This document shows positions 5,962-7,675 of a stretch of DNA of 7,675 nt, one piece after another. The stretch lies in NCBI GenBank assembly GCA_030696465.1, contig JAUYSE010000110.1:1-7675 (forward strand), read 5' to 3'. This DNA comes from Legionellaceae bacterium. GTDB lineage: Bacteria; Pseudomonadota; Gammaproteobacteria; Legionellales; Legionellaceae. Position numbers and translations under genes: made by a program. Within the stretch, counting starts at the first letter, position 1. Each line of letters opens with the position of its first letter. The notes under the pieces are model-generated. The model did not search any database. It was not told the origin of the DNA and saw nothing but the letters and a program-made list of their open reading frames with translations.

Positions 5962-6722
5962 AAGTCGTCAGTTTTAATGCGAATGGGATACGCGCGGCAA
6001 TAAAAGCCGGTTTTTTAGAATGGATGGAGACATACCAACCGGATGTGGTCTGTTTACAAGAAGTAAAAGCCCATACTTACGATTTACATGAAGCCTGTTT
6101 TCCTGCTGGATATTATTGTCAGTACGTGGATGCGGTTAAAAAAGGCTATAGTGGCGTGGCTATTTTTGCGCGTAAGCCCCCCTTACACCAGGTCAGTTCT
6201 TTAGGCTTTCCTGAATGTGATACAGAGGGGCGTTATCTGCGTTTTGATTATGAAAATTTAAGTATTATCTCAGTGTATATGCCTTCTGGCACCACGGGAG
6301 ATACTCGGCAACAGGTAAAATATTTATTTTTAGAGAAGTTTGCAGAACATTTAAAAACCTTAAAAGCATCTGGACGCAGCTATATTATTTGTGGTGATTT
6401 TAATATCGCGCATAAAGAGATAGATTTAAAAAATTGGAAATCTAATCAAAAGAACTCTGGTTTTTTACCTGAAGAAAGAGCTTGGATGGATAAGCTCTTT
6501 CTAGAATGGGGTTTTGTCGATGCATTCAGAGCCTACAATACAGAGCCTGATCAGTATACCTGGTGGTCTTATCGGGCAAGAGCACGTGATAAAAACGTAG
6601 GGTGGCGTATCGATTATCAAGTTATTACGCCAGATATACAGGTATTGAATGCCGGTATAGTATTAGAGCCTCGCTGCTCCGACCACGCCCCTTTGTGGGT
6701 TGAGTACAAACAAAGTATATAA
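5958..6722 (+). CDS. xth: Exonuclease III-family AP endonuclease, ExoA/Crc clade
   Basis: Enzymes of this family cut DNA 5' of abasic sites and trim blocked 3' ends in base excision repair, using a metal ion. The 254-residue protein covers the whole endonuclease/exonuclease/phosphatase fold: FNANGIR (6-12, Asn7), LQEVKA (33-38, Glu35), VYMPSGT (106-112, Tyr107), GDFNIAH (146-152, Asp147 and Asn149), NWKSNQKNSGFLPEERAW (159-176), TWWSYR (201-206), GWRID (215-219, Asp219) and SDHAP (241-245, Asp242 and His243). Its pattern resembles the ExoA/neisserial NApe group and the related Pseudomonas regulator Crc. Crc has lost several catalytic residues while these are kept, so an active nuclease is favoured. 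The start codon overlaps the wrbA stop (ATGA), with GGAG 6 nt upstream. Confidence 0.93.
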   Translation: MKVVSFNANGIRAAIKAGFLEWMETYQPDVVCLQEVKAHTYDLHEACFPAGYYCQYVDAVKKGYSGVAIFARKPPLHQVSSLGFPECDTEGRYLRFDYENLSIISVYMPSGTTGDTRQQVKYLFLEKFAEHLKTLKASGRSYIICGDFNIAHKEIDLKNWKSNQKNSGFLPEERAWMDKLFLEWGFVDAFRAYNTEPDQYTWWSYRARARDKNVGWRIDYQVITPDIQVLNAGIVLEPRCSDHAPLWVEYKQSI

Positions 6723-6725
6723 GGA
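6721..6725 (+). promoter_or_regulatory. Ribosome binding site overlapping the stop codon of the preceding gene
   Basis: AAGGA begins inside the TAA stop (6720-6722) of the first exonuclease III-family gene and lies 8 nt before the ATG at 6734. A ribosome finishing the first gene is placed to restart on the second, which supports a single operon. Confidence 0.6.
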
Positions 6726-6733
6726 TTTTTCGA

Positions 6734-7501
6734 ATGTTTAAAATTGCATCATGGAATGTAAACTCACTTAAAGTACGCATGGAGTACGTCTTGGAATGGA
6801 TGGTACAGGCTGATATTGATGTGTTAGCGCTACAAGAAACCAAAGTACCTGACGCCAGTTTCCCGTTACAGACCTTAATAGATAGTGGCTATCATGTTGC
6901 TTTTTCAGGTGAAAAAACATACAACGGGGTGGCCTTTATCTCTAAAACACCGATAGAGTCTGTCATAGCAGAAAATCCCCATTTTGAGGACACTCAAAAA
7001 AGAGTATTGGTCGCCACGATTGCGGGGTATCGTGTCGTCAATCTATATGTTCCTAATGGTGCGGCCTTAGACTCTGATAAATATCAGTATAAATTGCGAT
7101 GGCTAGATAAAATGCATGCGTTTTTGCAAGAGCAGAAGCAAACCCATAACAATATTGTTGTATTGGGTGATTTTAACATTGCTCCTGCTGATCAAGATGT
7201 ACACGCACCAGAAGTTTGGGCTGGAGGAATATTAGTGAGTCCTGCGGAGCGTACTGCGTTTCAAGATCTCTTGGCTTTAGGATTTAAAGATAGTTTTCGT
7301 CAGCATCATCCGGACACGGTGGCATATAGTTGGTGGGACTATCGCATGAATGCGTTTCGTCGCAATATGGGTTTGCGTATTGATCATATATTGATTAGTG
7401 ATGATTTGGTGGATAACTGCGTTCAGGTGGGGATTGAAAAAGAGCTACGATCGAAAGAGCGACCGTCTGACCATGCACCGGTCTGGGCCTTATTCACGTA
7501 A
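6734..7501 (+). CDS. xthA: Exodeoxyribonuclease III, second paralogue
   Basis: This 255-residue protein is a second complete exonuclease III-family enzyme, expected to process abasic sites and 3' blocking groups. Visible motifs are WNVNSLKVR (7-15, Asn8), LQETKVP (33-39, Glu35), YVPNGA (105-110, Tyr105), GDFNIAP (145-151, Asp146 and Asn148), HAPEVWAGGILVSPAER (157-173), SWWDYR (199-204), GLRID (213-217, Asp217) and PSDHAPVWA (244-252, Asp246 and His247). It differs clearly from its upstream neighbour, most of all in the segment after the GDFN motif, so the two represent distinct subfamilies and not a recent duplication. The layout recalls the specialised NApe/NExo pair of Neisseria. Its 3' end overlaps by 12 bp the convergent permease gene. 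Confidence 0.93.
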   Translation: MFKIASWNVNSLKVRMEYVLEWMVQADIDVLALQETKVPDASFPLQTLIDSGYHVAFSGEKTYNGVAFISKTPIESVIAENPHFEDTQKRVLVATIAGYRVVNLYVPNGAALDSDKYQYKLRWLDKMHAFLQEQKQTHNNIVVLGDFNIAPADQDVHAPEVWAGGILVSPAERTAFQDLLALGFKDSFRQHHPDTVAYSWWDYRMNAFRRNMGLRIDHILISDDLVDNCVQVGIEKELRSKERPSDHAPVWALFT

Positions 7502-7675
7502 GCCTTTCCCTTTTTTGAGCAAGCACCAATTTAAAGTCAGTAGAAACCCAAGCAATAAAAATATCAACATAAAGGCAAAGGGGATAGACGCTTCTTCTTT
7601 GCCTATCATGGCATGTCGCAAAATATTAATCATATAAAAAACGGGATTACAATGAGAAATTATTTTCCAGAAAGG
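7490..7675 (-). CDS. ABC-2 type transporter permease, C-terminal part (YadH-like)
   Basis: The minus strand is open from the window edge to a TAA at 7492-7490 and encodes the last 61 residues of a membrane protein. They begin PFWKIISHCNPVFYMINILR and include a hydrophobic helix (about residues 31-53), ending in a basic tail KKGKGLRE. A proline-tryptophan segment, then NP-x-x-Y and an arginine-bearing helix, a last membrane span and a K/G-rich tail are typical of ABC-2 permeases of the YadH group, which partner an ATPase such as YadG in export. The start lies beyond 7675. The 12-bp overlap with the convergent exonuclease gene means no terminator stands between them. Substrate unknown. Confidence 0.8.
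   Translation of the reverse strand, partial: PFWKIISHCNPVFYMINILRHAMIGKEEASIPFAFMLIFLLLGFLLTLNWCLLKKGKGLRE

Noticed and set aside
6625..6843. Minus-strand 72-codon frame across the exonuclease junction
   Set aside because: It is antisense to two conserved genes and has no motif.
5958..7501. Recent tandem duplication of one exonuclease III gene
   Set aside because: The two proteins share only family motifs and differ widely elsewhere, so they are distinct subfamilies.
7398..7637. Plus-strand 79-codon frame after the second exonuclease
   Set aside because: It is out of frame with that gene and antisense to the ABC-2 permease end, which has a far better protein signal.

Overview
The window looks like a chromosomal segment of an AT-leaning gammaproteobacterium. 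The best lineage guess is something near the Legionellales/Coxiellales. This rests on protein character (RodA, an SxD-type PBP2, MdfA-like, ExoA/Crc-clade and YadH-like proteins) and on repeat-rich intergenic regions; no marker gene settles it. The window holds seven complete protein genes and the 3' end of an eighth. I see no rRNA, tRNA, CRISPR array, transposase or prophage gene.

Layout. Positions 1-220 contain no supportable gene; they hold palindromic repeat DNA downstream of rodA. Positions 221-3223 (minus strand) are a two-gene cell-shape operon, mrdA (PBP2 transpeptidase) then rodA (SEDS glycosyltransferase), the catalytic pair of the elongasome. A divergent intergenic region (3224-3437) carries facing promoters with a palindrome between them. 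rsfS (3438-3773, plus) encodes the ribosome silencing factor. It converges on an MdfA-type drug/proton antiporter (3863-5113, minus), with a dispersed palindromic repeat between the two 3' ends. A second divergent intergenic region (5114-5364) contains a tandem 9-mer, a large two-tier palindrome and the promoter of a three-gene plus-strand operon: wrbA, then two different exonuclease III-family genes (5365-7501). The last gene overlaps by 12 bp the 3' end of a minus-strand ABC-2 permease gene that runs off the window edge.

How the genes fit. mrdA-rodA is a standard functional unit. rsfS is normally its close neighbour (rsfS-rlmH-mrdA-rodA in E. coli), but here it is inverted and rlmH is missing between them. 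wrbA-xth-xthA is tightly packed (ATGA overlap, then an 11-nt gap) and pairs a quinone-detoxifying flavoprotein with two base-excision-repair nucleases. An oxidative-damage module is a reasonable inference.

The most unusual content is intergenic. At least two palindromic repeat families are present, and one has a core and a flank in opposite relative orientation in its two copies. I found no convincing evidence of a wholly new multi-gene system; the coding content is mostly housekeeping.
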